Positions 20,478 through 21,881 of a DNA stretch of 21,881 nt are shown here, piece by piece. The position numbers were made by a program, and so were the translations under genes. Position 1 is the first letter of the stretch. Every line of letters starts with the position of its first letter. Under the pieces are notes generated by a model. That model saw only the letters and a list, made by a program, of their open reading frames with translations, ran no database searches and was not told where the DNA came from. The DNA comes from DATLGB01 sp038232275 (GTDB lineage Bacteria; Actinomycetota; Thermoleophilia; Solirubrobacterales; Solirubrobacteraceae), in NCBI GenBank assembly GCA_038232275.1, contig JBBSIC010000055.1, positions 1 to 21,881 of the forward strand, written 5' to 3'.

Positions 20478-21881
20478 CTACTCGCGGGAGAAGCGGCCGG
20501 ACTCGTGCAGCGCTCCGGCCCTGATCTCGGACGCGTCCGACTCCTCCTCGCCCGGGTGGCCAGGCTTGTACTCCAAGGCGGCCCGTACGAATTCTCTGAA
20601 CAGCGGCGCCGGGCGCTGCGGGCGCGATTTGAACTCCGGGTGGTACTGGGAGGCGACGAAGTACGGGTGGTCGGCGAGCTCGACGATCTCCACGAGCCGC
20701 TCGTCCGGCGAGGTGCCCGAGATCACCAGGCCGGCGTTCTCCAGCCGCTTGCGCAGGAGGTTGTTGACCTCGTAGCGATGGCGGTGGCGCTCGTAGATGA
20801 CGGCCTCGCCGTAGATCTCGCGCGCCCTCGTGCCCTCGTGGAGCTTGATCGGGTCCGCGCCCAGGCGCATGGTGCCGCCGATGTCGGCGACCTCCTTCTG
20901 CTCGGGCAGGAGATCGATGACCGGGTACGGCGTCTCGGGATCGAACTCGGTCGAGTTTGCGCCGTCCATGTCGACGACGTGGCGCGCGAAGTCGGCGACC
21001 GCCATCTGCATGCCCAGGCACACGCCGAGATAGGGGATCCGCAGCTCGCGGGCGATGCGCGACGCGGCGATCTTGCCCTCGATGCCCCGCACGCCGAAGC
21101 CGCCCGGGATCAGGATGCCGTCGGCCTGCTCCAGGCGGGCGCGGACCTGGGCGTCGTCGAGCGTCTCGGAGTCCACCCAGTCGATGCGGATGCCGCAGCC
21201 GTGATGGAAGCCCGAGTGGCGCAGGGACTCGACGACCGAGAGGTAGGCGTCCTCGAGCTGGACGTACTTGCCGACCAGCGCGATGCGCACGGGCGGCCGG
21301 GCGGCCGACTCGGTCGACGAGCGCACCAGGCGCTGCCAGTCCTCGAGGTCGGGAGCGGGCGCCTCCAGCGAGAAGTGCTCGAGGATCGTGTCGTCGACGC
21401 CCTCGGCGTGGAAGCCGAGCGGCACCTTGTAGATGTTGTCGACGTCGCGCGCCGAGATGACCGCCTCCACCGGCAGCGAGGCGAACAGCGCGATCTTCTT
21501 GCGGATCTCGAGCGAGAGCCCGCCCTCGGAGCGCGCCATCAGCATGTCGGGCTGGATGCCGATGCGGCGCAGCTCATTGACCGAGTGCTGCGTCGGCTTG
21601 GTCTTGAGCTCGCCCGCGTGGCCGATGTAGGGCACGAGCGTGAGGTGGACGAACATGCAGCGGTTGCGCCCGACGTCCACCGGGAACTGGCGGATGGCCT
21701 CGAGCATCGGCAGCGACTCGATGTCGCCCACCGTGCCGCCGATCTCGGTGATCACCACGTCGACATCTGGCGCGGCCATCGCTCGGACGCGTTCCTTGAT
21801 CTCGTTGGTGATGTGTGGGATCACCTGGACGGTGTCACCGAGGTAGTCGCCTCGGCGTTCCTTGGCGATCACGGCAGAGTA
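20478..21881 (-). CDS. pyrG: CTP synthase (partial, N-terminus beyond right edge)
   Basis: The 467 visible residues cover most of CTP synthase, which makes CTP from UTP with glutamine as ammonia donor. The frame stays open to the window edge (first codons YSAVIAKERRGDYLG), so about 80-100 N-terminal residues including the ATP loop are missing. The synthase part shows TVQVIPHITNEIK, ITEIGGTVGDIESLPMLEA, and LVPYIGHAGELKTKPTQHSV. The glutaminase domain starts near RIALVGKYVQLEDAYLSV, with nucleophile Cys in YLGVCLGMQMAV and the His/Glu pair in SQYHPEFKSRP. A short acidic tail follows. It heads the visible operon ahead of the M20 peptidase gene. Confidence 0.97.
   Translation of the reverse strand, partial: YSAVIAKERRGDYLGDTVQVIPHITNEIKERVRAMAAPDVDVVITEIGGTVGDIESLPMLEAIRQFPVDVGRNRCMFVHLTLVPYIGHAGELKTKPTQHSVNELRRIGIQPDMLMARSEGGLSLEIRKKIALFASLPVEAVISARDVDNIYKVPLGFHAEGVDDTILEHFSLEAPAPDLEDWQRLVRSSTESAARPPVRIALVGKYVQLEDAYLSVVESLRHSGFHHGCGIRIDWVDSETLDDAQVRARLEQADGILIPGGFGVRGIEGKIAASRIARELRIPYLGVCLGMQMAVADFARHVVDMDGANSTEFDPETPYPVIDLLPEQKEVADIGGTMRLGADPIKLHEGTRAREIYGEAVIYERHRHRYEVNNLLRKRLENAGLVISGTSPDERLVEIVELADHPYFVASQYHPEFKSRPQRPAPLFREFVRAALEYKPGHPGEEESDASEIRAGALHESGRFSRE

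Noticed and set aside
1..21881. CRISPR array, insertion sequence or rRNA gene
   Set aside because: No regularly spaced repeats, transposase motifs with terminal repeats, or rRNA signatures were seen on reading both strands.

Overview
The window reads as chromosomal DNA of a very high-GC actinobacterium. The gene repertoire (LLM-class F420-dependent oxidoreductase, recO-dgt-dnaG cluster, strongly GC-ending codons, several apparently leaderless starts, small proteins resembling ones I recall from Solirubrobacterales) points to class Thermoleophilia. That placement is inference; no rRNA gene is present to confirm it. Coding density is near total: no gene-free stretch exceeds about 80 bases.

Layout. 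(1) 1-1569, minus: a HEXXH membrane-anchored metalloprotease-like protein followed with no gap by a small single-pass membrane protein that runs off the left edge. (2) 1595-2919: a short-chain dehydrogenase on plus, convergent with a Gly/Pro-rich membrane-anchored protein on minus. (3) 2985-6564, plus: a signalling operon of hybrid histidine kinase (one receiver plus one degenerate receiver), HD-GYP phosphodiesterase and stand-alone receiver. (4) 6577-9426: a small conserved protein on minus, divergent from an F420-dependent oxidoreductase overlapping a GT1-type glycosyltransferase on plus. (5) 9419-10199: a solo HTH-HTH-zinc-HNH nuclease-like gene whose start is preceded by a perfect LexA/SOS-type palindrome and whose stop codon touches the 3' end of a tRNA-Asn gene on the other strand. 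(6) 10259-13832, minus: recO, dgt, dnaG. (7) 13859-14128, plus: glutaredoxin, with mutM running into it from the other strand. (8) 14091-21881, minus: a run of pyrG (cut by the right edge), M20 peptidase, Nudix ADP-ribose pyrophosphatase, xerD, a lipoprotein, deoB, a HEXXH lipoprotein and mutM, most with overlaps or gaps of 0-15 bases.

How the genes work together. Blocks 6 and 8 are mostly nucleotide metabolism, replication, repair and chromosome resolution, with two exported lipoproteins embedded in the run. Block 3 is a self-contained phosphorelay feeding into cyclic-di-GMP turnover. Block 5 stands out as an insertion-like gene: its codon use is clearly less GC-biased than its neighbours, it sits directly against a tRNA 3' end, and its promoter overlaps an apparent SOS operator. 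It is the best candidate for something not yet described here. A second oddity is the C-terminal tail of MutM, which lies exactly within the antisense strand of the glutaredoxin gene.
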